Assembly (NCBI RefSeq): GCF_014280235.1 | Contig: NZ_CP047940.1 | Location: 2,046,001 to 2,110,000, forward strand | Reading direction: 5' to 3' | Length of the DNA stretch: 64,000 nt | Origin: Cyanobium sp. NS01 | GTDB taxonomy: Bacteria; Cyanobacteriota; Cyanobacteriia; PCC-6307; Cyanobiaceae | In this document: in pieces, positions 35,997 to 45,534 of the stretch | Layout of the letters: each line of letters starts with the position of its first letter | Numbering within the stretch: the first letter of the stretch is position 1 | Translations under genes and position numbers: made by a program | Notes under the pieces: model-generated | Database searches by the model: none | The model's input: only the letters and a program-made list of their open reading frames with translations | What the model was told of the DNA's origin: nothing

Positions 35997-37838
35997 ATGG
36001 CCCCGTCCAGCGTCAACGCCACAGCGATCCAGGAGATTCTCAACGAGGCCCACGCCCGCTTCTCAGACCTGAAGGATGGCCAGCCGGCCCGCTACATCCC
36101 GGAGCTGGCCAAGGCCAACCCCGACCATTTCGGCATTGCCCTGGCCACCACCAGCGGCCATGTGTACAGCGTCGGAGACGCCGCTGAGTGCTTCACGATT
36201 CAGTCGATCTCCAAGCCATTCACCTACGCCCTGGCCCTGAAACTGCTGCCGGCGGGCCAGCTGCTGCAGACGGTGGGGGTGGAGCCCTCGGGGGATGCCT
36301 TCAACGCCATCAGCCTGGATGGGGCGTCAGGCCGGCCGCGCAACCCGATGATCAATGCCGGCGCAATCGCCACCACGGCCCAGGTGATGGCCCAGGCCCC
36401 GGACCATGCCGCGGGCCTGCTGCTCGACTTCTATTCCAGCCTGGCCGGCCGGCCCCTGACGGTGGATGAGGCGGTGTTCCGCTCCGAGCGGGACAGCGGC
36501 CACCGCAACCGCGCCATCGGCCACCTGCTGCGCCAGTTCGGGATCATCGGCAGCGACCCTGAGCCCAGCCTGCAGCTGTACTTCCGGCAGTGCGCCGTGT
36601 CGGTGAGCTGCCTCGATCTGGCCAGCATGGCCGCCACCCTCGCCTGCCAGGGCCGCCATCCCCGCACCGGCGTCAGCGTGATCGAGCCGCAGACCACCAC
36701 CAACGTGCTGGCCGTGATGGGCAGCTGCGGCATGTACAACTACGCCGGCCAGTGGCTGCACGATGTGGGCATGCCGGCCAAGAGCGGCGTGGCCGGCGGC
36801 CTGCTGGCCGTGGTGCCCGGCCGTCTTGGGCTGGCGGTGTACTCCCCGCCCCTGGACAGTCTGGGCAACTCCGTTCGAGGCGTTGCGGTGTGTGAGTGGT
36901 TGTCTCGGCAGCTGGATCTGCACCTGTTCAACCAGCCAGCCCCGGCGGGGCGCTGCCTGCGCTCCAGCAGCGACGGCTGCCGGCGCCATTCGCGCCGCTG
37001 GCGCCAGCAGGGGGAGCGCGACTGGCTCGATCGCCAGGGCGCCCGGCTGAAGCTGCTGGAGGTGCAGGGGGTGCTCGATTTCGCCGCCGGCGAGGAGCTC
37101 CTGGCGGAGATCGACCGCCAGGCCAAGGCGGGGTCCGTGCTGGTGCTCGACCTGACCAGGGTCAGCAGCCTGCCCGCCGTGGGCGCCAGGTTGATGCGGC
37201 AGCAGCTCGGCAGCCTCGGCCCCCGGCACAGCACCGTGTTGCTCTGCATGGGCAGGCACGGGGAGGCGCTGTGGCCAGAAGGCCTGGGCGTGCCGACGCC
37301 AATCCCCTGGCTGCAGACCTTCAGCAGCCTGGATGAGGCCTTGGAGCACGCCGAGGAGCTGCTGCTGGCGGAGCGGCCCGCTCCGGCCGCTCCACCCCTG
37401 GAGCAGCGGCCGGGGCTGCTGGAGCGCTTGCCACAAGCGAGTCGCAAGCTGCTCGAGCCCCTGCTGCAGCGGCGGAGGTTCCAGGCCGGAGAGCTGGCCT
37501 GCCGTGGCGGGGGCCCCGGCAGCGATCTGTTTCTGATCGAATCGGGCCGCTTCAGCGTGCTGAACGCCGTGGGCTCCGACGGGCGCCAGGATCGTCTCGC
37601 CAGCTTCGGCGCCGGCTGCTGGTTCGGGGAAGTGGCCTTCCTGGGCAGCGGCGAGGGCAGTGCCGATGTGCTGGCCGAGGCCCCCGGAAGCTGCCTGGTG
37701 CTGGGCCGCGCGGGCCTCGAGCAGCTGGAGCTGCAGCATCCCGCCGTGCTGATCCAGCTGATGCGGTTGCTCCACGGCGAGCTGGCCTGCAAGCTCGAGC
37801 GCACCAACCAGGAGCTGGTGCTGCTGGAGGAGGGCTGA
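35997..37838 (+). CDS. glsA: Glutaminase fused to STAS and cyclic-nucleotide-binding-like domains
   Basis: A 613-residue three-domain protein. Residues 10-310 are a beta-lactamase-fold glutaminase (Gln to Glu and ammonia) with SxxK at S70-K73, N120 in [33 protein letters not shown] and AKSGVAGG. Residues 345-445 look like a STAS domain ([38 protein letters not shown]). Residues 475-605 resemble a cNMP-binding barrel ([34 protein letters not shown]), but the arginine that contacts the cyclic phosphate appears replaced by glycine. The extra domains suggest regulated glutaminase activity. Confidence 0.88.
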   Translation: MAPSSVNATAIQEILNEAHARFSDLKDGQPARYIPELAKANPDHFGIALATTSGHVYSVGDAAECFTIQSISKPFTYALALKLLPAGQLLQTVGVEPSGDAFNAISLDGASGRPRNPMINAGAIATTAQVMAQAPDHAAGLLLDFYSSLAGRPLTVDEAVFRSERDSGHRNRAIGHLLRQFGIIGSDPEPSLQLYFRQCAVSVSCLDLASMAATLACQGRHPRTGVSVIEPQTTTNVLAVMGSCGMYNYAGQWLHDVGMPAKSGVAGGLLAVVPGRLGLAVYSPPLDSLGNSVRGVAVCEWLSRQLDLHLFNQPAPAGRCLRSSSDGCRRHSRRWRQQGERDWLDRQGARLKLLEVQGVLDFAAGEELLAEIDRQAKAGSVLVLDLTRVSSLPAVGARLMRQQLGSLGPRHSTVLLCMGRHGEALWPEGLGVPTPIPWLQTFSSLDEALEHAEELLLAERPAPAAPPLEQRPGLLERLPQASRKLLEPLLQRRRFQAGELACRGGGPGSDLFLIESGRFSVLNAVGSDGRQDRLASFGAGCWFGEVAFLGSGEGSADVLAEAPGSCLVLGRAGLEQLELQHPAVLIQLMRLLHGELACKLERTNQELVLLEEG

Positions 37839-37841
37839 AGC

Positions 37842-37884
37842 CGGCCCCGGCCGCCATGGGTTAAAGGCGGCCCCGGCCGCCATG
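37842..37884. repeat. Tandem 17-base direct repeat between glsA and miaB
   Basis: The 17-base unit CGGCCCCGGCCGCCATG occurs at 37842-37858 and again at 37868-37884, a 26-base period. Both copies end in ATG; the second ATG is in frame with miaB but six codons before the preferred start. It looks like a small duplication of the glsA-miaB spacer. Confidence 0.7.
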
Positions 37885-37899
37885 CGGGAAAATGGTGCA

Positions 37900-39324
37900 A
37901 TGACGGCAACCCACTCCCTCCAACTGGCGCCACCAGCTGCCCAGAGCCCCGCGGGGCCGGGCCCGGGCAGCTACTGGATCACCACCTTCGGCTGCCAGAT
38001 GAACAAGGCGGATTCCGAGCGCATGGCCGGAATCCTCGAGACCCTGGGCTACCGCCAGGCCAGCGCCGAGCTCAGCGCCGATCTGGTGCTCTACAACACC
38101 TGCACCATCCGCGACAACGCCGAGCAGAAGGTGTACAGCTACCTGGGCCGCCAGGCCCAGCGCAAGCGCCTCAACCCCCACCTCACCCTGGTGGTGGCGG
38201 GCTGTGTGGCTCAGCAGGAGGGTGAGGCGCTGCTGCGGCGCGTGCCTGAGCTCGATCTGGTGATGGGCCCCCAGCACGCCAACCGGCTCGACACCCTGCT
38301 GGCCCAGGTGGAGCAGGGCCAGCAGGTGGTGGCCACCGGCGAGCACCACATCCTTGAGGACATCACCACCGCCCGCCGCGACAGCGCCGTGTGCGCCTGG
38401 GTGAACGTGATCTACGGCTGCAACGAACGCTGCACCTACTGCGTGGTGCCCTCGGTGCGCGGCCAGGAGCAGAGCCGCCGGCCCGAGGCCATCCGCCTCG
38501 AGATGGAGGGGCTGGCGGCGCGGGGCTTCCGCGAGATCACCCTGCTCGGGCAGAACATCGATGCCTATGGCCGCGACCTGCCCGGCATCACCCCCGAGGG
38601 CCGCCGCCAGCACACCCTCACCGACCTGCTGCACCACGTCCACGACGTGGAGGGCCTGGAGCGGATCCGCTTTGCCACCAGCCACCCCCGCTACTTCACC
38701 GAGCGGCTGATCGATGCCTGCGCCGCCCTGCCGAAGGTGTGTGAGCATTTCCATATCCCCTTCCAGAGCGGCGATGACGCCGTGCTGAAGGCGATGGCCC
38801 GGGGCTACACGGTGGAGCGCTACCGCCGCATCCTCAGCCGCATCCGTGAGCGCATGCCCGATGCGGCGATCAGCGCCGATGTGATCGTGGCGTTTCCAGG
38901 CGAATCCGAGGCCCAGTTCCGCCGCACCCTGGCCCTGATCGAGGAGATCGGCTTCGATCAGGTGAACACCGCCGCCTACTCGCCACGCCCCAACACCCCT
39001 GCCGCTGACTGGCCTGATCAGCTCAGCGAGACCGTGAAGGTGGAGCGTCTGCAGGAGCTCAATGCCCTGGTGGAGCGCACGGCACGGCGGCGCAGCGCCC
39101 GCTATCAGGGCCGCCTCGAGCAGGTGCTGGTGGAGGGCCCCAACCCCCGCCAGGCCAGTCAGTGGATGGGCCGCACCCGCACCAACCGGCTCACCTTCTT
39201 CAGCGCTGATCAGCCGGCCGGGGCCGGCCCTGGCTCAGGGGCTCCGGCCGTGCAGGCCGGCGATCTGGTGAACGTGCGCATCGAGGAGGTGCGGGCCTTC
39301 TCGCTGAGCGGCACACTGGCCTGA
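37900..39324 (+). CDS. miaB: tRNA-2-methylthio-N6-dimethylallyladenosine synthase MiaB
   Basis: A 474-residue radical SAM methylthiotransferase that modifies A37 of tRNAs reading U-starting codons. The N-terminal UPF0004 domain binds one Fe-S cluster through the cysteines in [24 protein letters not shown] and [11 protein letters not shown]. The radical SAM cluster motif is [18 protein letters not shown] near residue 170. A TRAM domain closes the protein ([10 protein letters not shown] to the end). ATG 37900 (MTATHSLQ) is chosen over an ATG at 37882 that lies within the spacer duplication. Confidence 0.95.
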   Translation: MTATHSLQLAPPAAQSPAGPGPGSYWITTFGCQMNKADSERMAGILETLGYRQASAELSADLVLYNTCTIRDNAEQKVYSYLGRQAQRKRLNPHLTLVVAGCVAQQEGEALLRRVPELDLVMGPQHANRLDTLLAQVEQGQQVVATGEHHILEDITTARRDSAVCAWVNVIYGCNERCTYCVVPSVRGQEQSRRPEAIRLEMEGLAARGFREITLLGQNIDAYGRDLPGITPEGRRQHTLTDLLHHVHDVEGLERIRFATSHPRYFTERLIDACAALPKVCEHFHIPFQSGDDAVLKAMARGYTVERYRRILSRIRERMPDAAISADVIVAFPGESEAQFRRTLALIEEIGFDQVNTAAYSPRPNTPAADWPDQLSETVKVERLQELNALVERTARRRSARYQGRLEQVLVEGPNPRQASQWMGRTRTNRLTFFSADQPAGAGPGSGAPAVQAGDLVNVRIEEVRAFSLSGTLA

Positions 39325-39353
39325 GTTACAGCCCGGGATGGCTGCCCGCCGCG

Positions 39354-40523
39354 ATGACCCCTGCCCCAAGCCAAGGCCGGATCCATGTGGGCCTGATCTT
39401 CGGCGGGGCTTCCGGCGAGCACGCCATCTCCATCCGCTCGGCCGCCACGGTGGCCGCCGCCCTGCGGGCTGAAGCCAATGCCGCCCGCTACGCCCTGAGC
39501 TGTTTCTACATCGACCAGCGCGGCCGCTGGTGGGGTCCGGAACTGGCCGACCGGGTGCTGGCCCAGGGCACTCCGGCGAACGCGACCCAGCTCGCTCCCG
39601 GCACGGAACGCTCCGGCTTCCAGGGCTTTCCCGATGCAGCCCTGGCGGTGCAGGTGTGGTTCCCGGTGCTGCACGGCCCCAACGGCGAGGACGGCACGAT
39701 CCAGGGCTTGTTCGCCCTCATGCAGGTGCCGTTCGTGGGCTCCGGGGTGCTCGGTTCGGCCGTGGGCATGGACAAGCTGGCCATGAAGGCCGCCTTTGCC
39801 GCCTCAGGACTTCCTCAGGTGCCCTATGCCGCCGTGAGCGCCGCCGAAGTCCAGAGCGATGCCGAGGCCGTGCTGGATCGGCTGGAGGCCCAGCTCAGTT
39901 ACCCCTGCTTCGTGAAGCCCGCCAACCTGGGCTCCTCCGTGGGCATCAGCAAGGCCAGGGATCGGCCCTCGCTGCTTGAGGGCCTGCGCGATGCCGCCGA
40001 CCTCGATCCGCGGGTGGTGGTGGAGCAGGGCGTCACCGCCCGGGAGCTGGAGTGCGCCGTGCGCGGCGGCGGCCCCAGGCCCTTCAGTGCCTCGGTGCTG
40101 GGGGAAATCCGCTTCGACGCCGACTGGTACGACTACGAGACCAAGTACAGCGATGGCAGGAGCCGCACCCTGATCCCCGCACCGGTGCCGGAGGCGGTGG
40201 CGGAGCGGGCCCGCAGCATGGCCGTGCAGGCCTGCGAGGCCCTGAACGCCTCGGGGCTGGCCCGGGTCGATTTCTTCTACGCCGAGGGCGAGGTGGGGAG
40301 CAAGGCTGAGGGCGAGGCGGGGAGCGAGACGGCGGGTGGCGGCCTCTGGCTCAATGAAATCAACACCCTGCCTGGCTTCACCAGCCTCAGCATGTACCCG
40401 ATGCTGTGGCAGGCCACGGGCGTCGACCTGGACACCCTGGTGGATGAACTGATCCAGGCCGCCCTGGAGTGGCCTTCCCCTGCCGACCCGGCCCCAGGAC
40501 GCTTCAAAGGAGTCTCCCCATGA
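39354..40523 (+). CDS. ddl: D-alanine--D-alanine ligase
   Basis: A 389-residue ATP-grasp ligase that makes the D-Ala-D-Ala end of peptidoglycan precursors. Motifs are [16 protein letters not shown] near residue 15, [14 protein letters not shown] near residue 105, [14 protein letters not shown] and the closing [17 protein letters not shown]. Before the last motif there is an acidic Gly/Ser/Glu insertion ([16 protein letters not shown], near residue 310) containing an imperfect repeat, absent from typical Ddl. Its TGA overlaps the next ATG, and the gene heads the ddl-ftsQ-ftsZ division cluster. Confidence 0.95.
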   Translation: MTPAPSQGRIHVGLIFGGASGEHAISIRSAATVAAALRAEANAARYALSCFYIDQRGRWWGPELADRVLAQGTPANATQLAPGTERSGFQGFPDAALAVQVWFPVLHGPNGEDGTIQGLFALMQVPFVGSGVLGSAVGMDKLAMKAAFAASGLPQVPYAAVSAAEVQSDAEAVLDRLEAQLSYPCFVKPANLGSSVGISKARDRPSLLEGLRDAADLDPRVVVEQGVTARELECAVRGGGPRPFSASVLGEIRFDADWYDYETKYSDGRSRTLIPAPVPEAVAERARSMAVQACEALNASGLARVDFFYAEGEVGSKAEGEAGSETAGGGLWLNEINTLPGFTSLSMYPMLWQATGVDLDTLVDELIQAALEWPSPADPAPGRFKGVSP

Positions 40524-40930
40524 TTCACGGCTTGCTCTGGCTGCCCCTGCTGCTCGTCTTCGTGCTGCTCACGTCCCTGGGCTGGCTGGAGCGGCGGCGG
40601 CAACAGCTGTTCCGGGACTGGGCCGAGGGGTCTGAACTGGCCAAGCTCGACGGCTGCGGTGCCGCCCGGCTGGTGGACGGGGTGCTGAGCTGGAGCACCT
40701 TCGATGCCGGCGCCCTGGTGGAGCAGGACTCCTTCAGCATCAAGCAACTGGAGCTGGTGGAACTGCTGGCGCTCGGATCGGGCGAGGCGCCCCTCACCGA
40801 GGAATCCCAGGGGGCCTGCCGGCTGCGCCTGGTGGGGGGCGGCGCCCAGAAGGATCTCCCCTTCGCCGATGCCGAGCGAGCCCGGCGCTGGATGGATGAA
40901 CTGATGGCCAGTTCCCGCTGCGAGCTGTGA
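40520..40930 (+). CDS. Membrane-anchored protein of the ddl-ftsQ cluster, unknown function
   Basis: 136 residues with one N-terminal membrane helix ([19 protein letters not shown], residues 5-23) followed by a basic stretch and a soluble domain. It has no enzyme motif I recognise. It overlaps ddl by four bases (ATGA) and ftsQ by four bases (GTGA), so it is translated as part of this division cluster. Cyanobacteria keep a gene of this kind at this position, which suggests a role in division or wall synthesis, by context only. Confidence 0.75.
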   Translation: MIHGLLWLPLLLVFVLLTSLGWLERRRQQLFRDWAEGSELAKLDGCGAARLVDGVLSWSTFDAGALVEQDSFSIKQLELVELLALGSGEAPLTEESQGACRLRLVGGGAQKDLPFADAERARRWMDELMASSRCEL

Positions 40931-41742
40931 GTCCGTCCAGGCCCCTTCCCCCAGGAGCTGAGCGCAGACGCCAGCTGCGCCTTGAGCGCCGCCGCGAGCG
41001 GCTGCGCAACGGCTGGCGGCTGCTGGTGCTGCTCGGCCTCGCCGGCGGCCTGGGCTACACCCTGCTGCGCCAGGGCTGGACCCTCAGCGACCCGCAGCAG
41101 GTGGAGGTGCTGGGCAGCAAGCAGGTGGGCGCCGAGCAGGTGATCGAGGCTGCGGGGCTGACCTTCCCCCAGACCCTGCTCAGCCTGGAGCCCAGCCAGG
41201 TCGCCGCCTCCCTCGCCGAGGCCCTGCCCGTGGAGGAGGTGCGGGTGACGCGGCTGATGGCACCGCCGCGGCTGCAGGTGCAGCTCACCGACCGCCAGGC
41301 CGTGGCCCGCGCCCGGCGGCGCACCGCCCAGGGCAACGAGACCGGCTTCGTGGATCGCTCCGGCTACTGGATGAACAGCCGCCAGGGGGCGCTGATGGCC
41401 GATGCAGCGGCTTCGGGCCTGCTGGTGAGCGGCTGGCAACCGCGGCTTCGGCCGGTGCTGGCTGAGGTTCTGGAGCGCCGCGACGCCCTGGGCAGCGATC
41501 TGCTGGAGATCCGTTTTGCTCCTGATGGAGGCCTGTGGCTGCGAAGCGCCAGCCTGGGGCTGGTGCGCCTGGGGCCAGCCGACGCCCAGCTCCCCCGCCG
41601 CCTGGAGGTGCTGGCTCACCTCGTCAAGACCCTCCCAGCTCAGCTCAAGGGCAAACCACTCAGAACTCTCGACCTCACTGATCCGGAACAGCCCGAGCTC
41701 GCCCTCAAGAAAGCGCCCACAGCCAAGCCAGCCTCCCCTTGA
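40927..41742 (+). CDS. ftsQ: Cell division protein FtsQ
   Basis: A 271-residue bitopic membrane protein: a basic cytoplasmic N-terminus, one membrane helix (WRLLVLLGLAGGLGYTLL, residues 30-47), a POTRA domain (VEVLGSKQVGAEQVIEAAG), and the FtsQ beta domain (VEEVRVTRLMAPPRLQVQLTD followed by FVDRSGYWM). It links early and late divisome proteins. The GTG start at 40927 overlaps the upstream gene. The C-terminus becomes Lys/Pro-rich. It is followed by a short palindrome and the ftsZ upstream region. Confidence 0.9.
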   Translation: MSPSRPLPPGAERRRQLRLERRRERLRNGWRLLVLLGLAGGLGYTLLRQGWTLSDPQQVEVLGSKQVGAEQVIEAAGLTFPQTLLSLEPSQVAASLAEALPVEEVRVTRLMAPPRLQVQLTDRQAVARARRRTAQGNETGFVDRSGYWMNSRQGALMADAAASGLLVSGWQPRLRPVLAEVLERRDALGSDLLEIRFAPDGGLWLRSASLGLVRLGPADAQLPRRLEVLAHLVKTLPAQLKGKPLRTLDLTDPEQPELALKKAPTAKPASP

Positions 41743-41900
41743 GCCTCTGCTCAGCAGAGGTTGATCGGGCCTTCAACCGGCTTGGCCGATGAGATAAGCC
41801 CACCCGTTCCGTGGGCAAAAGAGCAAAGGGTCGCCATCGAACAAAGTCACGGTGGCCACTTGCGGACATAATGCGCCCAGCTCACCGGCATTCCAGCCCC

Positions 41901-43121
41901 ATGGCGCAAGACGACGGCCCCAATTCCGTGCCGCCGATCCCAACGGGTGATTCGATTACTCTGCCTGCGAGCCCGACGGCCAATGGTGCCCTCACCAACC
42001 GCGACGCGATGACCCATACCCCGACTCATGCCGCCGGCATTGTTCCCAGCCAGACGGCCCGGATCGAGGTGATCGGTGTAGGTGGTGGCGGCAGCAACGC
42101 CGTGAATCGGATGATTGCCTCTGAGCTGCACGGGCTGGGCTACAGGGTGCTGAACACCGATGCCCAGGCGCTGTTGCAGTCGGCGGCCCAGAAGCGCACT
42201 CAGCTGGGGCAGAAGCTCACCCGTGGTCTCGGTGCCGGCGGCAACCCGGTGATCGGCCAGAAGGCCGCGGAGGAATCCCGGGCTGAACTGCAGGAGTCGC
42301 TCCAGGGTGCCGATCTCATCTTCATTGCCGCCGGCATGGGCGGCGGCACCGGCACGGGCGCGGCGCCGATCCTGGCGGAAGTGGCCAAGGAGGTGGGGGC
42401 GCTCACCGTGGGCATCGTCACCAAGCCGTTCGGATTCGAGGGCCGTAAGCGGATGCGCCAGGCCGAGGAGGGCATTGCCCGGCTGGCCGAGCATGTCGAT
42501 ACCCTGATCGTGATTCCCAATGACCGCCTGCGGGACGAGATCGCCGGCGCTCCCCTCAATGAGGCCTTCCGCGCCGCCGATGACGTGCTGCGCATGGGCG
42601 TGAAGGGCATCAGCGACATCATCACCAAACCCGGCCTGGTGAACGTGGACTTCGCTGACGTGCGCTCGGTGATGGCCGATGCCGGCACCGCCCTGCTGGG
42701 CATCGGCGTGGGCTCGGGTCGCAGCCGCGCCAGCGAGGCGGCCCAGGCCGCCATGAGCAGCCCGCTGCTGGAGTCGGCCCGCATCGATGGCGCCAAGGGC
42801 TGCGTGATCAACATCAGCGGCGGCATCGACATGACCCTGGAGGACATGACCACGGCCTCGGAGGTGATCTATGACGTGGTCGACCCCGACGCCAACATCA
42901 TCGTGGGCGCCGTCGTGGACGAGCGGCTGGAGGGCGAGATCCATGTGACGGTGATCGCCACCGGCTTCGCAGGTGGCACCACCTACCGCCCCGAACGACC
43001 GGCGGTGAGCTTCGCCACCAGCCCGCCGTTCACCCCCACTCCCACACCCGAAGAGCGCGGCGCCAAGATCCCGCCGTTCCTGCTGAACCGCCAGACGCGG
43101 CCGGGTGATCAGGAGAGCTGA
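41901..43121 (+). CDS. ftsZ: Cell division protein FtsZ
   Basis: A 406-residue tubulin-like GTPase that forms the division ring. A 60-residue polar N-terminal extension precedes [17 protein letters not shown]. The GTP signature is [14 protein letters not shown] near residue 150, and the T7 loop reads [12 protein letters not shown] shortened linker leads to the conserved C-terminal peptide ([10 protein letters not shown]). ATG 41901 is preferred; ATGs at 41871 and 41811 would lengthen the tail. The 158-base gap after ftsQ holds a 17-base palindrome (41744-41760) and presumably promoter sequence. Confidence 0.95.
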   Translation: MAQDDGPNSVPPIPTGDSITLPASPTANGALTNRDAMTHTPTHAAGIVPSQTARIEVIGVGGGGSNAVNRMIASELHGLGYRVLNTDAQALLQSAAQKRTQLGQKLTRGLGAGGNPVIGQKAAEESRAELQESLQGADLIFIAAGMGGGTGTGAAPILAEVAKEVGALTVGIVTKPFGFEGRKRMRQAEEGIARLAEHVDTLIVIPNDRLRDEIAGAPLNEAFRAADDVLRMGVKGISDIITKPGLVNVDFADVRSVMADAGTALLGIGVGSGRSRASEAAQAAMSSPLLESARIDGAKGCVINISGGIDMTLEDMTTASEVIYDVVDPDANIIVGAVVDERLEGEIHVTVIATGFAGGTTYRPERPAVSFATSPPFTPTPTPEERGAKIPPFLLNRQTRPGDQES

Positions 43122-43254
43122 GGGCTACCGCCGCCATCGCTTAGCAGCTCCAACAGAGAGCCCAATCAGACGTGAGTGGTGAACTCCGCCGGCCGATCCA
43201 TTCATGGCCGCGCTGGCGGTGCTGCACGGCTGCGGATGGGCAGCCCGAAGGGGG

Positions 43255-43344
43255 TGACCCGGATTCCACGCCTGCCCTGAGCATCCCGTGTGGCTGCTGC
43301 CTTCCGGTCCTGACCAGGTTTGGGCGTCTGGGCCGCGTGGGTCC
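43255..43344 (-). ncRNA. ffs: Signal recognition particle RNA (4.5S type)
   Basis: Read on the minus strand, the segment 43284-43320 contains GTCAGGACCGGAAGGCAGC, the near-universal GGAA-tetraloop/Ffh-binding core of SRP RNA. Flanking sequence pairs: GACCC at the 5' end with GGGTC at the 3' end and ACGCC with GGCGT inside, giving a hairpin of about 90 nt. It binds Ffh for cotranslational targeting. The exact ends are estimated from pairing. The gene is antisense to the ftsZ-panB gap, which means panB cannot start upstream of it without overlap. Confidence 0.9.
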
Positions 43345-43393
43345 GAGTCGTGTGGATGCTAGCAATGGCCCCCTCCCTCTCGCCCTGCGCCCC

Positions 43394-44212
43394 GTGCCCG
43401 TGCGCCCCGCCGATCTGGCCCGTCGCAAACAGGCGGGCCTGCCGATCACCGTGCTCACCGCCTGGGATGCCCTCTCCGGTGCCCTCGTGGCCGAAGCGGG
43501 AGCCGATGCGGTGCTGGTGGGCGATTCGCTCGCCATGGTGGTGCTGGGCCACCCCACCACCCTGCCGGTGACCCTCGACGAGATGCTGCATCACTGCCGC
43601 GCCACGGCGCGCGGCATGGCCAGCGCCTGCGCGGCGGGCCATGAACCCCTGCTCATCTGCGATCTGCCTTTCCTCAGCTATCAGTGTCAACCCGATGACG
43701 CCGTGGCGGCCGCCGGCCGGGTGCTGAAGGAGAGCCCCGCAGCGGCGGTGAAGCTGGAAGGTGCTGAACCCGAAACCCTGGCGGTGATCGACCGGCTGGT
43801 GCGCAGCGGCATTCCGGTGATGGGCCATGTGGGGCTGACGCCCCAGTCCGTGCACCGCACGGGCTACCGGCGCCAGGCCACCGATGCCGCCAGCCGTGAA
43901 CGGCTGCGGACCGCGGCCCGCGCCCTGGAGCAGGCCGGCTGCTTCGCCCTGGTGGTGGAGCATGTGCCGGCGGAGGCCGCCACAGAACTCAGCCACACGC
44001 TCACCATCCCCGTGATCGGCATCGGTGCCGGCGACAGCTGTGACGGACAGGTGCGGGTGACCGCCGACCTGCTCGGGCTCACCGGCAGCCAACCGCCCTT
44101 CAGCCCGCCGCTGCTGCAGGGTCGCTCCCTGGCGCTGGAGGCGCTGCGCCTGTGGCTTGCAGCCCAGAGTCGTCCATCCAGCACCACAGCTCCCGCAACA
44201 CCGCATTGCTGA
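43394..44212 (+). CDS. panB: 3-methyl-2-oxobutanoate hydroxymethyltransferase
   Basis: About 272 residues, a TIM-barrel enzyme making ketopantoate for pantothenate and CoA. Motifs are [48 protein letters not shown] and PVMGHVGLTPQSVH, with IPVIGIGAGDSCDGQV near residue 215. No ATG lies near: the GTG at 43394 is the best start, giving a normal length. Its 3' end overlaps the 3' end of hemW on the opposite strand by 113 bases. Confidence 0.92.
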   Translation: MPVRPADLARRKQAGLPITVLTAWDALSGALVAEAGADAVLVGDSLAMVVLGHPTTLPVTLDEMLHHCRATARGMASACAAGHEPLLICDLPFLSYQCQPDDAVAAAGRVLKESPAAAVKLEGAEPETLAVIDRLVRSGIPVMGHVGLTPQSVHRTGYRRQATDAASRERLRTAARALEQAGCFALVVEHVPAEAATELSHTLTIPVIGIGAGDSCDGQVRVTADLLGLTGSQPPFSPPLLQGRSLALEALRLWLAAQSRPSSTTAPATPHC

Positions 44213-45452
44213 GGGCCAGGCCCTGGGGATCACTCAACCGCCAGCGCTCCCCTTCCAGCAGCAGCAGCTCCCGGGCCAGCCAGGGCTGCAGCCGTTGCCT
44301 GAGCTGGCCCAGCTCGGCCCTGATCCTCTGCTCCTGCCAGCCCTCAGCCCGCAGCAGCTGGGCAGGCCGCACCCCCTCCCGCCGCCGCAACCCCACCATC
44401 AGGCGCTCATCGAGGGGCATCCCCACCGCCTGGAACGCGCCGGCCTGGCCCAGCGTCCCGACCTGAGCCAGCGACGCGGCCTGCTGCTCCAGCCAGCGGG
44501 CGTAGGCCTCCCGCGTGCGGGGCCTGGCCTGGCGCTCCCCCCAGGGGGCCGCCGTGGCCCCCATGCCAAAGCCCCACCAGCCCGCCCCGCTCCAGTACAC
44601 GCGGTTATGGCGCGAGGCGTGGCCGGCCAGGGCGTAGTTGGACACCTCGTAGTGGCCATAGCCGGCCGCCCCCAGCGCGGCGCTGCTGAGCTCCATCAGG
44701 TCGGCGGCCAGATCGTCGTCGGGCAGGGCCAGCCGGCCCTGCTCCAGGCGCCTCGCGAACACGGTGCCGGGCTCGATCGTGAGGTCGTACACCGAGAGGT
44801 GGGGAGCGCCCGTGGCAACCGCCTGGCGCAGCTGGTCTCGCCAGCCCTCCAGGTTCTGGCCGGGCACCGCCTGGATCAGATCCAGGCTCCAGCTGGCCAG
44901 GCCGCCGTCGCGCCGGGCCTGGGCCAGCCAGCGGCAGGCCTGGCGCAGGTCGTGGCCGCTGTGGCGTCGCCCCAGCTGCTGCAGCACGGTGTCGTCAAAG
45001 CTCTGGCCACCGAGGCTCACCCGGTTCACGCCGGCGTCCAGGTAGGCCAGCAGGCGGGCGCGATCGAAGCTGGCGGGATCCAGTTCCAGGCTGATCTCCG
45101 CCCCTGGCACCAGCCCGAAGCGCCGCTCCAGGGCCCCCAGCAGCGCCCCCACCTGCTGCGGCTCCAGCAGCGAGGGGGTGCCGCCGCCCAGATACACCGT
45201 GGACAGTGGCGGCGGTGGCGGGCCCACGGGCCAGGGGGCCAGGGCGATCTCCCGCAGCAACAGCTCCAGGTAGGCCGCAATCGAGGCGGAACCGGGCTGG
45301 CCCTGGGCCGCCCCGGCCCGGTCGCCCAGGGGCACCACAGGAAAGTCGCAGTAGAAGCAGCGCCGGTGACAGAAGGGGATGTGCAGGTAGGCGCTGCGGG
45401 GGGGCAGGGCGGCGGACCCCAGCGGCCGCACCAACGGTGTGGAGGCGATCAA
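44100..45452 (-). CDS. hemW: Radical SAM heme chaperone HemW (oxygen-independent coproporphyrinogen oxidase-like)
   Basis: A roughly 450-residue radical SAM protein of the HemN family. The cluster motif is HIPFCHRRCFYCDF near residue 25, which lacks the fourth cysteine of true HemN, followed by YLGGGTPSLL and NRVSLGGQSF. This pattern fits HemW, which binds heme and passes it to client proteins. The C-terminal HemN domain includes HYEVSNYALAGHASRHN. No ATG is available; TTG 45452 is used. The last 38 codons are antisense to the end of panB. Confidence 0.88.
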   Translation of the reverse strand: MIASTPLVRPLGSAALPPRSAYLHIPFCHRRCFYCDFPVVPLGDRAGAAQGQPGSASIAAYLELLLREIALAPWPVGPPPPPLSTVYLGGGTPSLLEPQQVGALLGALERRFGLVPGAEISLELDPASFDRARLLAYLDAGVNRVSLGGQSFDDTVLQQLGRRHSGHDLRQACRWLAQARRDGGLASWSLDLIQAVPGQNLEGWRDQLRQAVATGAPHLSVYDLTIEPGTVFARRLEQGRLALPDDDLAADLMELSSAALGAAGYGHYEVSNYALAGHASRHNRVYWSGAGWWGFGMGATAAPWGERQARPRTREAYARWLEQQAASLAQVGTLGQAGAFQAVGMPLDERLMVGLRRREGVRPAQLLRAEGWQEQRIRAELGQLRQRLQPWLARELLLLEGERWRLSDPQGLALSNAVLRELWCWMDDSGLQATGAAPPAPGSDPAAAAG

Positions 45453-45534
45453 GTGCGGTTACCTCCGCAGGCCAAACCGGCGGGTTTCAGCCATGCTGCG
45501 CACTGGATCGCCCGGAGCTCGCCACACAGCGTCA

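Noticed and set aside
41744-41760. Palindrome CCTCTGCTCAGCAGAGG just after ftsQ
   Set aside because: It could form a small hairpin but has a one-base centre and no T-run, so I do not call it a terminator.
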